From NCBI GenBank assembly GCA_031180725.1, contig JAPSLO010000009.1, positions 186,001-250,000 on the forward strand: a stretch of DNA of 64,000 bases, given 5' to 3'. The number at the start of each line of letters is the position of its first letter. Positions within the stretch are counted from its first letter, which is position 1. Position numbers and translations under genes: made by a program. The DNA is from Roseomonas sp. GTDB taxonomy: Bacteria; Pseudomonadota; Alphaproteobacteria; Acetobacterales; Acetobacteraceae. Below are positions 48,748 to 58,078 of this stretch, piece by piece. The notes beneath the pieces were generated by a model. It was not told the origin of the DNA and ran no database searches. It saw nothing but the letters and a program-made list of their open reading frames with translations.

Positions 48748-50046
48748 ATGGCCTCGTCCCTGCTGGCCGGCGCGCTTGCGCGGCGCGGTATCCATTATGG
48801 CTGGGTGATGGTGGCGCTGACCTTCCTCGTCTCCGTCTCCTCGGCGGGCGCGATGGGCGTCATGGGTGCCTTCCTGCTGCCGGTGCAGCGCGAGTTCGGC
48901 TGGGACACCGCCAGCATCTCCGGTGCGCTGGGCCTCAGGCTGCTGCTGTTCGGGCTGATGGCGCCCTTCGCGGCGGTGCTGATGCAGCGCTACGGGCTGC
49001 GGCGCACGGTGGTGACGGCGCTGGCGCTGGTGGTGGCGGGGTGCGTGGCCTCCATGGCGATGACGCAGCTCTGGCAGCTTTGGCTGTTCTGGGGCGTGGT
49101 CACCGGGCTGGGCACGGGCATGACGGCGCTGGTGCTGGGCGCGACGGTGGCCAGCCGCTGGTTCGTGCAGCGCCGCGGCCTGGTGGTGGGGCTGCTGACG
49201 GCGGCCAATGCGACGGGGCAGCTCGCTTTCCTGCCGCTGGCCGCCTGGCTGGCGGATGAAGCCGGGTGGCGCCTGGCGATGCTGCCGGGCCTGCTGGGCT
49301 GCGGCCTGGCCGCGCTGCTGTTCCTGCTGCTGGGGCGGGAGCGGCCGGGCGATCTCGGCCTGCGCGCCTTTGGCGAGGTGGAGGATGCGCCGCCTTCCGC
49401 CGCACCCCAGGCGGCATCGGTGCAGGGCAATCCGATCAGCGCCAGCTTCGCCATCCTGGCCGAGGCCGCGCGCACGCGCACCTTCTGGATCCTGTTCATC
49501 ACCTTCGCGATCTGCGGCCTGTCCACCAATGGGCTGATCCAGACGCACTTCATCCCGCTGTGCAGCGACTTCGGCATGGCGGCGGTGCAGGCGGCTTCCG
49601 TGCTGGCGCTGATGGGGGCCTTCGACTTCGTGGGCACGATCCTGTCGGGCTGGCTGTCGGACCGCTACGACAACCGCGTGCTGCTGGGCTGGTACTACGG
49701 GCTGCGCGGGCTTTCGCTGCTGATGCTGCCGATGAGCGATTTCTCGATCTATGGCCTGACGCTGTTCGCGGTGTTCTACGGGCTGGACTGGATCGCGACC
49801 GTGCCGCCCACGGTGCGCCTGGCCGGCCAGAGCTTCGGGCGAGAGAAGGCGCCGGTGGTCTTCGGCTGGGTCTTCACCGCGCATCAACTCGGCGCGGCAG
49901 TGGCCGCGATCGGGGCGGGGCTGAGCCGCGATGCACTGGCCTCCTACCTGCCGGCCTTCGCGGTGGCGGGCGCGGCCTGCCTGGTGGCGGCGGCGCTGGC
50001 GATGATGATCCGCGCGCCGCGGCCGGCGGTGGCCAAGGTGGCCTGA
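48748..50046 (+). CDS. Major facilitator superfamily transporter
   Basis: 432 residues, 12 predicted helices. 'YGWVMVALTFLVSVSSAGAMGVMGAFLLPVQREFGWDTASIS' is helix 1 of the OFA/monocarboxylate-like subfamily. 'MQRYGLRRTVVTALALVVAGCVASM' and 'LGTGMTALVLGATVASRWFVQRRGLVVGLLTAANATGQLAFLPL' fit the loop 2-3 and helix 4-5 motifs. A long loop sits between helices 6 and 7. It probably moves a small carboxylate or drug. It is not clearly an operon with the gene upstream. A 24-bp palindrome sits in its promoter region. Confidence 0.88.
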   Translation: MASSLLAGALARRGIHYGWVMVALTFLVSVSSAGAMGVMGAFLLPVQREFGWDTASISGALGLRLLLFGLMAPFAAVLMQRYGLRRTVVTALALVVAGCVASMAMTQLWQLWLFWGVVTGLGTGMTALVLGATVASRWFVQRRGLVVGLLTAANATGQLAFLPLAAWLADEAGWRLAMLPGLLGCGLAALLFLLLGRERPGDLGLRAFGEVEDAPPSAAPQAASVQGNPISASFAILAEAARTRTFWILFITFAICGLSTNGLIQTHFIPLCSDFGMAAVQAASVLALMGAFDFVGTILSGWLSDRYDNRVLLGWYYGLRGLSLLMLPMSDFSIYGLTLFAVFYGLDWIATVPPTVRLAGQSFGREKAPVVFGWVFTAHQLGAAVAAIGAGLSRDALASYLPAFAVAGAACLVAAALAMMIRAPRPAVAKVA

Positions 50047-50054
50047 ACGGCCTT

Positions 50055-50084
50055 CGGCGTGATCCACTTTCGTGGATCACGCCG
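50055..50084. terminator. Strong stem-loop between convergent MFS and GntR genes
   Basis: CGGCGTGATCCAC (50055-50067), loop TTTC, GTGGATCACGCCG (50072-50084): a 13-bp perfect stem. No T-run. Located 8 nt after the MFS stop and 60 nt before the convergent gene's stop, so bidirectional termination is likely. A related degenerate sequence follows at about 50103-50135. Confidence 0.5.
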
Positions 50085-50144
50085 TAGCCTTCGTTTGAGC
50101 GACTGATTCACCGCTTCGGCGATTCCGCCTCCGCGGATCAGCCG

Positions 50145-50900
50145 CTAGGCGGGCGTCTCCGCCTGGCCGAGGGCGAGGCGGATATTGGCCTCGGTCCGGT
50201 CGAGCAGCGCCGCCATGGCCTGCCGCGCCGCGGCGCCATCCCGCGCCAGCACCGCATTCAGCACCAGCTTGTGCGAGGGCAGGGCGCCGCGCGGGGCCTG
50301 CGGCGTGCGGCTGGACAGATCGAAGGACAGCGCCAGCGCGGTGCGCACCAGCGCGCCGAAGGCCGCCATCAGGTCATTGCCCGTGGCGGCCAGGATCGCC
50401 TGGTGGAAGCGGAGATCGGCGGCGAGGAAGGCGTGGCGGTCCGCGCCGGCCGCCTCCATCGCGGCATAAGCGGCCACCACCGCGGCACGGGCGGCTTCGG
50501 TGGCGCGCAGCGCCGCCATCTCGGCGGCGGCGGGCTCGATCAGGCGCCGCACCTCCGCCACCTGGGCGGCGAAGCCTTCCAGCGGCTGGGTCTTCAGGCG
50601 CCAGGCGAGCACATCCGCATCCAGCAGGTTCCATTCCTCGCGCGGGCGGATGCGGGTGCCGAGATTGGGGCGCGGATCCACCATGCCCTTCGCCTTCAGC
50701 AGCTTCATCGCTTCCCGCACCGTCGCGCGGCTGGCGCCGAAGCGCGCCACCAGATCCGCCTCGGTCGGCAGGGTGCCGCGGGCGTAGCGGCCGGCGGCGA
50801 TCTCCTGCGCCAGCTCGGCGCAGAGCAGGTCGGCGCGCAGGCTGGGGCGGGGGGCACCGGCCGGGCGACGGCGCGGCGTTTTCGCCTGTTGCATGCTCAT
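50145..50900 (-). CDS. GntR-family regulator, FCD (FadR/DgoR) type
   Basis: 251 residues. HTH 'LRADLLCAELAQEIAAGRYARGTLPTEADLVARFGASRATVREAMKLLKAKGMVDPRPNLGTRIRPREEWNLLDADVLAW' is the DgoR/LldR-like subgroup. The FCD domain has the expected metal ligand sequence 'FLAADLRFHQAILAATGN' and 'SHKLVLNAVLARDGAAARQAM'. Divergent from the ABC-transporter/sulfatase operon (50984), with a consensus FCD operator TTGTCTGACAA at 50917-50927. Sugar acids or related carboxylates are common ligands for this subgroup. Confidence 0.92.
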   Translation of the reverse strand: MSMQQAKTPRRRPAGAPRPSLRADLLCAELAQEIAAGRYARGTLPTEADLVARFGASRATVREAMKLLKAKGMVDPRPNLGTRIRPREEWNLLDADVLAWRLKTQPLEGFAAQVAEVRRLIEPAAAEMAALRATEAARAAVVAAYAAMEAAGADRHAFLAADLRFHQAILAATGNDLMAAFGALVRTALALSFDLSSRTPQAPRGALPSHKLVLNAVLARDGAAARQAMAALLDRTEANIRLALGQAETPA

Positions 50901-50915
50901 CCCGCCATGCTAGCC

Positions 50916-50934
50916 TTTGTCTGACAAATGTCAG
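50916..50934. promoter_or_regulatory. FCD-family operator TTGTCTGACAA plus overlapping palindrome
   Basis: TTTGT-CTG-ACAAA (50916-50928) fits the FadR-subfamily consensus TNGTNNNACNA exactly. It overlaps CTGACA-AA-TGTCAG (50921-50934), a second perfect inverted repeat. Lies 16 bp from the regulator's start and 50 bp before the ABC receptor gene. A near copy is at 58201-58212. Confidence 0.65.
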
Positions 50935-50983
50935 CAGGGTCGGACGAACCGGCCTGCCCCTTGAGGAAGGAGGACCGATCGCC

Positions 50984-52315
50984 ATGACCGTCCTGGTATC
51001 CACCCGCCGCCGCCTGCTGGCTGCCGCCGCGCTGCTGCCGCTGGCCAGCCCTGCCTTGGGCCAGGCCCGCCGCTTCCAGGGGGTGCGGCTGAACGTCGCC
51101 ACCTATCAGCACCAGTTCAACACCTACCTTGCCCGCTACATCCCGGAATTCGAGGAACAGACCGGGATGCGGGTGAACTTCAACGTCTCCGGCTTCCCCG
51201 TCTACAACCAGCAGGCCGATCTGGAGCTGTCGACGCGCGGCAGCGCCTACGACGTGGTGAATGTCACCTTCATCTACGCCGCGCGCTGGATCAACGCGGG
51301 CTGGCTGCAGGACCTGGATACCTTCGCCAAGGACAGCCGCTACACCCCGGCGGAGTGGGAGCCGGGCGATTTCATCGGCGGCGCCCAGGCGCCCCTGCAG
51401 GACCGCAACGGCAAAACCTTCGGCTTCGCCTGGGAAGGCGGGGCGATGATGATGGGCGTCAGCCGCCCCGACCTGCTGCAGCGCCGCGGCCTGCGGATTC
51501 CCGAGACCTTCGACGCGTTCATGGAGGCCTGCGCCGCGGTGCACGGCCAGGACGGCGTCGCGGCTTTCGCGGTGGACCGGCTGCACCACTGGCACTGGCC
51601 GCCCTTCCTGATGGGCTTCGGTGGCAATGTCTTCCGCCAAGTCCCCGACAACCTGACGCCCACCCTGGCGACGCCGGAAGCCATCCGCGCCGCCGACTAC
51701 TACGCGAAGCTGCTGAAGGATTACGGGCCGCGCGGCGGGCTGTCCTACACCGAGGACCAGGCGCGGCAGGCGCTGGTGAACGGCCAGGCGGTGTTCAACA
51801 TCCATTCCCACACCTGGCAGCTGCCGATGTTCGCCGAAGGCAGCCGGGTGAAGGACACGGCGCGCATCGCCTTCATGCCGCGCGGCCCGGCCGGCGATTT
51901 CCCGGGCGCCAACTGCCAGGGCATCGGCATCCCCATCGGCGCGCGCAACAAGGAAGCCGGCTGGGAATTCATCAAGTGGATGCTGTCGAAGGAGCTGCTC
52001 TCCCGCATCGTGAAGGAGCATGGGCATCCTTCCGTCTGCCGCGCGTCCGTGATCGCCAGCGAAGCCTATCGCGAGCGCTTCACCATCAACGGCCAGGACA
52101 TCGGCGCGATGTACCGCGCCGTGCTCGATAAGCCCGCCGGCAGCAACTACATGGCCTATCGCACCGTGCCGGTCTTCCCGCAGGTGGGCGACAAGATCAA
52201 CCGCGCGATCGAGCGCATCGCCTCGGGCCAGGCCAATGCCGCCACCGCGATGCAGCAGGCGCAGGCGGAGGCGATCGGCGACCTGCGGCGCGCCGGCGTG
52301 GCGGTGGATGGCTGA
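50984..52315 (+). CDS. ABC transporter periplasmic sugar-binding protein (family 1)
   Basis: 443 residues with a signal peptide (MTVLVSTRRRLLAAAALLPLASPALGQA). 'VRLNVATYQHQFNTYLARYIPEFEEQTGMRVNFNVSGFPVYNQQADLELSTRGSAYDVVNVTFIYAARWINAGWLQDLDTF' and 'AINHHTWQLPMFAEGS'-type 'NIHSHTWQLPMFAEGS' are family-1 extracellular solute-binding blocks. It would deliver a sugar or sugar-like compound to the two permeases encoded next. It is the first gene of an operon that ends with a sulfatase, so a sulfated ligand is suggested. RBS GGAAGGAGG. Confidence 0.9.
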   Translation: MTVLVSTRRRLLAAAALLPLASPALGQARRFQGVRLNVATYQHQFNTYLARYIPEFEEQTGMRVNFNVSGFPVYNQQADLELSTRGSAYDVVNVTFIYAARWINAGWLQDLDTFAKDSRYTPAEWEPGDFIGGAQAPLQDRNGKTFGFAWEGGAMMMGVSRPDLLQRRGLRIPETFDAFMEACAAVHGQDGVAAFAVDRLHHWHWPPFLMGFGGNVFRQVPDNLTPTLATPEAIRAADYYAKLLKDYGPRGGLSYTEDQARQALVNGQAVFNIHSHTWQLPMFAEGSRVKDTARIAFMPRGPAGDFPGANCQGIGIPIGARNKEAGWEFIKWMLSKELLSRIVKEHGHPSVCRASVIASEAYRERFTINGQDIGAMYRAVLDKPAGSNYMAYRTVPVFPQVGDKINRAIERIASGQANAATAMQQAQAEAIGDLRRAGVAVDG

Positions 52316-53252
52316 TACCCTGGCCATGGCCTCGCCGGCGGCGGGGCGGGCAACGGCCCGGCGGCGCGCGCCCGATGCGGCGCAGCGTCGCTTCCGCCGC
52401 CTGGCGCTGTGGCCGACACTCGCCGTGCTGGCGGCGATCGTCGGCCTGCCGGTGCTGTACCTGCTCCTGACCAGCCTGACGCCCTTCACCCTGACGCAAC
52501 CTGGCACGGAAAGCGACTTCAGCCAGCCGCTGCGCAACTACATGCTGCTGGGGGAGGATGGGCGGTTCTGGAACTCGCTCTGGGTGCAGGCGCAGCTCTC
52601 CTTATTCGGCGTGACGGGGCAGGTGGTGCTGGGCACCACCATCGCGCTGCTGCTGCACCGGCGCGGCAAGGTGGCGGAGCAGTTGCGCGGCATCCTGCTG
52701 GTGCCGATGGTGCTGCCGCCAGTGGTGGTGGCGATCATCTGGAAGGTGCTCTACACGCCGGACATCAGCCCGGTGCAGTGGATCGGCGCGGCCTTCGGCT
52801 GGGAGATGCCGGCGCCGATCACCGACCCGGACCTGGCACTGGCCTCCATCATCGTCGCCGATACCTGGCAATGGGTGCCCTTCACCATGCTGATGGTGCT
52901 GGCGGCGCTGCAGACTATCCCGGACGAATACATGGAAGCCGCGCGCATCGACGGCGCGGCGCCGGTGGCCATCCTGCGCCATGTCACGCTGCCCTTCATC
53001 GCGCCGGTGCTGGTGGTGGTGGCGCTGTTCCGGCTGGTCGACAGCATCAAGGCCTTCCCGCTGATCTACATCCTGACCGAAGGCGGGCCTGGCTCTGTCA
53101 GCGAGGTGACGAACTACTACGCCTTCCTGCAGGCCTTCAATTTCAGCTACCTGGGCTACAGCGCCGCCGTGACCACGGTGCTGGTGCTGGCGACGGTGCT
53201 GGTGAGCTGGTGCATCCACCGCTACGGGCCCGCGGAGGCCGATCATGGCTAG
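52308..53252 (+). CDS. Sugar-type ABC transporter permease (MalF/UgpA-like)
   Basis: 314 residues from ATG 52308, 8 bp overlap with the receptor gene; a second ATG at 52326 is also possible. Six helices; the EAA loop reads 'EYMEAARIDGAAPVAILRHVTLPFIAPVLVV', the ATPase-contact motif of sugar ABC permeases. Forms the channel with the permease at 53245. Confidence 0.9.
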   Translation: MADTLAMASPAAGRATARRRAPDAAQRRFRRLALWPTLAVLAAIVGLPVLYLLLTSLTPFTLTQPGTESDFSQPLRNYMLLGEDGRFWNSLWVQAQLSLFGVTGQVVLGTTIALLLHRRGKVAEQLRGILLVPMVLPPVVVAIIWKVLYTPDISPVQWIGAAFGWEMPAPITDPDLALASIIVADTWQWVPFTMLMVLAALQTIPDEYMEAARIDGAAPVAILRHVTLPFIAPVLVVVALFRLVDSIKAFPLIYILTEGGPGSVSEVTNYYAFLQAFNFSYLGYSAAVTTVLVLATVLVSWCIHRYGPAEADHG

Positions 53253-54066
53253 GGCGCGCACCTCGGACTCCCTCGCCTGGGTCGGCATCGCGCTGGTGCT
53301 GGTGGTGACGCTCGCGCCCTTCCTCTGGCTGGTGATGATGGCCTTCAAGCCGGCCGAGGACATCGCCGCCTGGCCGCCACGCCTGTTCTTCACCCCGACG
53401 CTGGAGCATTTCGCGACGCTGCTGCGCAGCGACTTCATGCGGTCCTTCGGCAACAGCCTGGTGACCAGCACGGTGGCGACGGTGGCGGCGATGGTGCTGG
53501 GCGTGCCGGCCGCCTATGTGCTGGCGCGGATGGAACGGCGCGCGGCGCGGCGGCTGGGCTTCCTGATCCTGCTGTCGCGCATGGTGCCGCCCATCGCCTT
53601 CGCCGTGCCCTTCTTCCTGGCCTATCGCTACACCGGGCTGCTGGACACGCTGGCGGGGTTGGCGCTGGTGTACCTGACCTTCTCGCTGTCGCTGGTGGTG
53701 TGGATGATGCGGCCCTTCTTCGCCGCCGTGCCGCCGGCGCTGGAGGAAGCGGCGAGCATCGACGGCGCCGGTCCCTGGTACGCCTTCCTGCGCGTGGTGC
53801 TGCCGTTGGCCCTGCCGGGCGTCGCGGCCACGGCCATCCTCTGCTTCCTTTATGCCTGGAACGACTTCTTCTTCGCCCTGGTGCTGACCCGGACGGAGGC
53901 GCGGACGGCGCCCGTCGCGGTGGTGGGCTTCCTGAACTACGAGGGCTGGGAGTGGGGGAAGATCGCCGCCGGCGGTACGCTGGTGATGGCGCCGGTGCTG
54001 ATCTTCTCCATCGCCGTCCGACGCTTCCTGGTGCACGGCCTTACCGCGGGCGCGGTGAAGGGCTGA
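53245..54066 (+). CDS. Sugar-type ABC transporter permease (MalG/UgpE-like)
   Basis: 273 residues. 'APFLWLVMMAFKPAEDI' near the N-terminus, six helices, EAA loop 'ALEEAASIDGAGPWYAFLRVVLPLALPGVAATAIL'. Overlaps the previous permease by 8 bp. The ATP-binding subunit normally found in the same operon is absent; a shared ATPase (MsmK-like) elsewhere in the genome probably drives it. Confidence 0.92.
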   Translation: MARARTSDSLAWVGIALVLVVTLAPFLWLVMMAFKPAEDIAAWPPRLFFTPTLEHFATLLRSDFMRSFGNSLVTSTVATVAAMVLGVPAAYVLARMERRAARRLGFLILLSRMVPPIAFAVPFFLAYRYTGLLDTLAGLALVYLTFSLSLVVWMMRPFFAAVPPALEEAASIDGAGPWYAFLRVVLPLALPGVAATAILCFLYAWNDFFFALVLTRTEARTAPVAVVGFLNYEGWEWGKIAAGGTLVMAPVLIFSIAVRRFLVHGLTAGAVKG

Positions 54067-54083
54067 GAACGGAACATCCGCAC

Positions 54084-55526
54084 ATGGCCGAGACGAAGGC
54101 GGGCACGCCGCCCAACATCATCCTGATCATCACCGACCAGCAGCGCTACGACACGATCCGCGCGCTGGGCGCCCCACACGCCGATACGCCGGTGCTGGAC
54201 CGGCTGGTGGCGGAAGGCACCAGCTTCTCCCGCTGCTACATCACAGCCGCCTCCTGCGTGCCGTCCCGGGCCAGCCTGTTCAACGGGCTCTACCCGCATA
54301 CCTCCGGCGTGCTCAGCAACGGCGCGAATTGGGAGCATAGCTGGGTCGAGAACCTGGCCGCTGCCGGATACCACTGCGTGAACTTCGGCAAGATGCACAC
54401 CGCGCCGCTGCTGGCCTCGGCCGGCTTCCATGAGCGCTACAATGTGGAGAACAAGGACCGCTACCTGGATGCCCGCTGGTATTTCGACGAGTGGGACAAG
54501 GCGCTGGCGGCCAATGGGCTGGTGAAGCAGCAGCGGGAGCTCTACCGCAAGCGCGAGGACTACCGCGAGCGGCTGGGCGCCTTCGAATGGGAACTCCCGG
54601 CGCGGCTGCATTCCGACAACTTCGTCGCCGACATGGCGATGTGGTGGATCAACACCCGCCCGCCGATCAGCCCGGTCTTCCTGCAGGTGGGCTTCGTCGG
54701 CCCGCACCCGCCCTATGACCCGACACCCGAGGCGCTGGAGCCCTACCGCGAGCGGGAAATGCCCATCCCGAAGCTGGATCCCGCCGACCTCGCCGGCCAG
54801 CCGCAGGCGTACAAGGAGCTGCGGGAGCACAATGTCGAGGTGGACCATGATTCGGTCGCCTGGACACTGGACCCGACGCCCGAGCAGTTGCAGCGGCTCT
54901 GGCGGCACTACTTCGCCAATGTCTCGATGATCGACGCCAAGATCGGCGAGCTGCTGGAGACGCTGGGCCGCCGCGGCTACCTCGACAACGCCGTTGTGCT
55001 TTTCACCAGCGACCATGGCGAACTGCTGGGCGAGCACGGCCATATGCAGAAATGGGCCATGTATGAAAGCGTCGTCCGCGTGCCGCTGATCGCCTGGGCG
55101 CCGGGCCGCGTGCCGGCAGGAGTGCGGCAGGAGGGGTTCTGCCAGCTCTTCGACCTCGGTCCGACCATCCTGGAACTGGCCGGGGTGAGGGTGCCGGAGC
55201 ATTTCGAGGCGCGCAGCCTGCTGGACGCCGTGGAAGGCCGACCCTGGCAGCCGCGGGAGCAGGTGTTCTGCGAGCAGGCCGGCGACCTGGTGCTGACCGG
55301 CGCGCGCTTCCAGACCATGGTGCGCAATGCGCGCTGGAAGCTGGTGCATTTCCTGCACCAGCCGGAAGGGCTGCTCTTCGACCTGGACACCGACCCGGGC
55401 GAGGTGCGGAACCTGTGGGACGACCCGACCTGTGCCGAGGTGAAGCGGCACTTGCTGGATGCGATCCGCGACTGGCGGATCGAGAGCGGCGTGCGCACCC
55501 GCAACTGGGCGGCCGGGGCGAGATAG
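54084..55526 (+). CDS. Sulfatase (formylglycine-type, choline-sulfatase/arylsulfatase family), copy 1
   Basis: 480 residues from ATG 54084. The formylglycine Cys58 is in 'ASCVPSRASLFNG' (C-x-P-S-R), metal-binding Asp18 in 'IIITDQQR'-like 'IITDQQRYDTI', and 'FTSDHGELLGEHGHMQKW' is the C-terminal metal and catalytic block. No signal peptide, so cytoplasmic. It hydrolyses a sulfate ester (or phosphonate monoester). Being the last gene of an ABC-uptake operon it probably desulfates the imported compound. A formylglycine-generating enzyme is not in the window. Convergent with the second sulfatase. Confidence 0.92.
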   Translation: MAETKAGTPPNIILIITDQQRYDTIRALGAPHADTPVLDRLVAEGTSFSRCYITAASCVPSRASLFNGLYPHTSGVLSNGANWEHSWVENLAAAGYHCVNFGKMHTAPLLASAGFHERYNVENKDRYLDARWYFDEWDKALAANGLVKQQRELYRKREDYRERLGAFEWELPARLHSDNFVADMAMWWINTRPPISPVFLQVGFVGPHPPYDPTPEALEPYREREMPIPKLDPADLAGQPQAYKELREHNVEVDHDSVAWTLDPTPEQLQRLWRHYFANVSMIDAKIGELLETLGRRGYLDNAVVLFTSDHGELLGEHGHMQKWAMYESVVRVPLIAWAPGRVPAGVRQEGFCQLFDLGPTILELAGVRVPEHFEARSLLDAVEGRPWQPREQVFCEQAGDLVLTGARFQTMVRNARWKLVHFLHQPEGLLFDLDTDPGEVRNLWDDPTCAEVKRHLLDAIRDWRIESGVRTRNWAAGAR

Positions 55527-55580
55527 CACGCCGCACGCACCCTCACCCTCCCGCTCTCCCCCGCGCGGGCGGGAAAGGGC

Positions 55581-57092
55581 TCAGTAGAGCGCGCTGCGCG
55601 GCGGGCCGGCGCTGATGGTGGCGGCCAGCGCGTCCAGATGCACCTTCAGCCGGTCCGCGCGCAGTGGCGCATCGTGCCAGAGATTGTCGAACTCGCCGGG
55701 ATCGGTGGCGTGGTCGAAGATCTCGCCCACGGGGTGGCCGTGATAGACCACGGATTTGTAGCGGCCGTCGAAGACCATCGATCCATGCGTATGGTCGGGA
55801 TGGCCGCCGATGCTGTCCTTGAACTCGCTCACCACATGGCGCTTGTGCTGGTGCGGGTCGGCGCGGCCTTCCAGGATGGGCAGCAGGGACTTGCCCTGCA
55901 TCTGACAGGGCACCTCCAACCCGGCGGCGTCCAGCAGGGTGGGCGCGATGTCCACCAGCTCCACCAGCGCGTCGCTGGCCAGGTCCTGACTGAAGCGGCC
56001 GGGGCAGGACCAGATCATCGGCACGCGGACCAGCCCGTCGAAGAAGCGGCAGCCCTTCAGCACCAGGCCGTGGTCGCCCAGCAGCTCGCCATGGTCGGAG
56101 TGGTAGAGGATGATCGTGTCCTCAAGCTGGCCCGTCGCCCGCAGCGCATCCAGGATGCGCGCCACCTGGGCGTCCAGATGCTCGATCATCGCGTAGTAGT
56201 TCGCCTTCACCTGCAGCGCGTCGTAGTCCTCGGGTACATGGGAGGCGATCTTGTCGTGATCGCGCGCCTGCGGCGCGACGTCATGGTCGCGATGCGCGGG
56301 GGGCGGGACCGGGGCGGCGTTGCGGCGGATGGTGGGGTCCACCGGCTTCTTCTGCTGCTGGTCCACCGCCTCGAAGTCGCGCCATCGCTCGGCATCGGAT
56401 GGCCGCCACAGGGGCAGGGGCAGCTTGGCCGGATCCACCTTGGCCAGCGCCTCGGGCGGTGCGTCGAAGGGGGCGTGCGGGTCGAAGAAGTTCAGCGATA
56501 GGCACCAGGGGCCGTCGCGGCGATCGGTGATGAAGCGCTCCGCCATCTCGCCGCACCAGGTGGACTGGTGGTACTCGGCCGGCACGCCAGGGCCGCAGAA
56601 GGCGCCCTTGTCGCGATAGAGCGCCTGCGGGTCCACCTTCTTTTCGTGCCGCAGCCAGTGCTCGTAGGCATCGCCGCGCGCGGCATCCGGCGTGGGGTGG
56701 TGGTTCCAGTGAAAGACGCGGTAGCCGTCATCCGGCCGCTTCTCGTGGTATTTCGCGGCGGAGAGGTGCAGCTTGCCGATCAGTCCGCAATCGTAGCCCG
56801 CATCGGCCAGGATCTTCGTGACCAGCACCTCGCCCGGCGGGAAGAAGGCATTGCCATTGCGATAGACATGGTGGCTCGCGGGATACTTCCCGGTCAGCAT
56901 GGAGGCGCGCGACGGCGTGCAGATCGGCGACTGCGTATAGGCGCGACGGAAGGCGGTCCCGCCGCGGCACAGCGCGTCGGCGGCGGGCGTGCGGATATGC
57001 GGGTTGCCCAGCGCGCCCACCGTGTCCCAGCGCTGCTGGTCGGTGCAGATCCACAGGATGTTCGGGCGGCGGGTCGCGGCGGGGCCGGGCAT
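55581..57092 (-). CDS. Sulfatase (formylglycine-type), copy 2
   Basis: 503 residues from ATG 57092; open frame continues upstream without sulfatase features. Cys58 in 'SPICTPSRASMLTG' (C-x-P-S-R), Asp18 in 'WICTDQQRWDTVG', and 'LYHSDHGELLGDHGLVLKG' near the C-terminus. The catalytic Cys is at the same residue as in copy 1, but overall similarity is moderate and the middle differs, so this is not a recent duplicate. Cytoplasmic (no signal). It shares an operon with the Bug receptor encoded upstream with a 1-bp overlap. Probably acts on a related sulfate ester or phosphonate monoester. Confidence 0.92.
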   Translation of the reverse strand: MPGPAATRRPNILWICTDQQRWDTVGALGNPHIRTPAADALCRGGTAFRRAYTQSPICTPSRASMLTGKYPASHHVYRNGNAFFPPGEVLVTKILADAGYDCGLIGKLHLSAAKYHEKRPDDGYRVFHWNHHPTPDAARGDAYEHWLRHEKKVDPQALYRDKGAFCGPGVPAEYHQSTWCGEMAERFITDRRDGPWCLSLNFFDPHAPFDAPPEALAKVDPAKLPLPLWRPSDAERWRDFEAVDQQQKKPVDPTIRRNAAPVPPPAHRDHDVAPQARDHDKIASHVPEDYDALQVKANYYAMIEHLDAQVARILDALRATGQLEDTIILYHSDHGELLGDHGLVLKGCRFFDGLVRVPMIWSCPGRFSQDLASDALVELVDIAPTLLDAAGLEVPCQMQGKSLLPILEGRADPHQHKRHVVSEFKDSIGGHPDHTHGSMVFDGRYKSVVYHGHPVGEIFDHATDPGEFDNLWHDAPLRADRLKVHLDALAATISAGPPRSALY

Positions 57093-58078
57093 CAATCCAT
57101 CCTCAGTTGCGCGGCACGCACCGCTTCGGACCAGCGGGCGCGTTCGGCCTGGAGCAGCTCGCCGAAGGCGGCGGCGGTGCCGCCGGCGGGGTCGGCGCCC
57201 AGCTCCACCAGGCGCCGGCGCACCTCGGGAAGGGCAAGGGCGGCATTGAATTCGGCGTTCAGCCTCTCGGCATGGGCATCCGGCATCGCGGCGGGCGCCA
57301 TCACGCCGAACCAGCCGGCGACCTCGTAATGCGGCACGCCGCTCTCGGCGAGCGTCGGCAGGTCCGGCATGCCGTCCAGCCGGCGTGGCCCGGCGACGGC
57401 GATGGGCACCACGCGGCCCGCCTGCACCTGGCCCGCCACATCGAGCGGGCTCGCCAGCATCAGGTCGATGCGGCCCGCGGCCAGATCCGCCGCGGCCGGG
57501 CCGCCGCCGCGATAGGGCACATGCGTGGCATCCAGCCCGCTGCGCAGCTTCAGCAGTTCGAAGGCCACATGCGGCAGGCTGCCATTGCCGGGCGTCCCAT
57601 AGGTGAGCTTGCCGGGATTGGCCGCCGCCCATGCGCGGATGCCGGCGAAGGTGGTTTGGAACTCCGCGCGCGCATAGAGCAGGATGGGGGCGGTGACGAG
57701 CAGCGCCACCGGCCGGAAGTCCCGCACGGGGTCATAGGGCAGGTTGGCATAGGCATATTGCGTGATGACGAAGGGCGGCGGCGCCAGCAGGATGGTGTGG
57801 CCATCCGTGGCGCGGGCTGCTTCCGCCGTGCCGACAGTGCTGGCCGCGCCGGCGCGGTTCTCGACCACGACCGGCTTGCCGAGACTCTGGGCGACCACCT
57901 GTGCCGTGACGCGCGCCGTGGCATCGGAGGCGCCGCCGGGGGCGAAAGGCACGATGAAGCGGATCGGACGGTCCGGCCAGGCGCCCTGCGCGCGTGCCGG
58001 CCTGGCGGCCAGCGCGGCGCCGCCGGCCATGGCCGCACGCAACAGCGCGCGGCGTCCTGCTGCCGCAGCCCCTTGCAT
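57092..58078 (-). CDS. Bug/TctC family periplasmic receptor
   Basis: 328 residues with a signal peptide (MQGAAAAGRRALLRAAMAGG, cleaved about residue 31 after 'ARAQG'). 'AWPDRPIRFIVPFAPGGASDATARVTAQVVAQSLGKPVVVENRAGAASTVGTAEAARA' is the Bug N-terminal block and 'ATHVPYRGGGPAAADLAAGRIDLMLASP' the middle one. Its stop overlaps the sulfatase start by one base, a good sign that its ligand is the sulfatase substrate or product. The upstream region has an operator-like site at 58201. Confidence 0.92.
   Translation of the reverse strand: MQGAAAAGRRALLRAAMAGGAALAARPARAQGAWPDRPIRFIVPFAPGGASDATARVTAQVVAQSLGKPVVVENRAGAASTVGTAEAARATDGHTILLAPPPFVITQYAYANLPYDPVRDFRPVALLVTAPILLYARAEFQTTFAGIRAWAAANPGKLTYGTPGNGSLPHVAFELLKLRSGLDATHVPYRGGGPAAADLAAGRIDLMLASPLDVAGQVQAGRVVPIAVAGPRRLDGMPDLPTLAESGVPHYEVAGWFGVMAPAAMPDAHAERLNAEFNAALALPEVRRRLVELGADPAGGTAAAFGELLQAERARWSEAVRAAQLRMD

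Noticed and set aside
55581-57632. Extended start for the second sulfatase
   Set aside because: The extra N-terminal part overlaps the Bug gene out of frame and has no sulfatase or signal sequence; ATG 57092 is supported by the overlap with the Bug stop.
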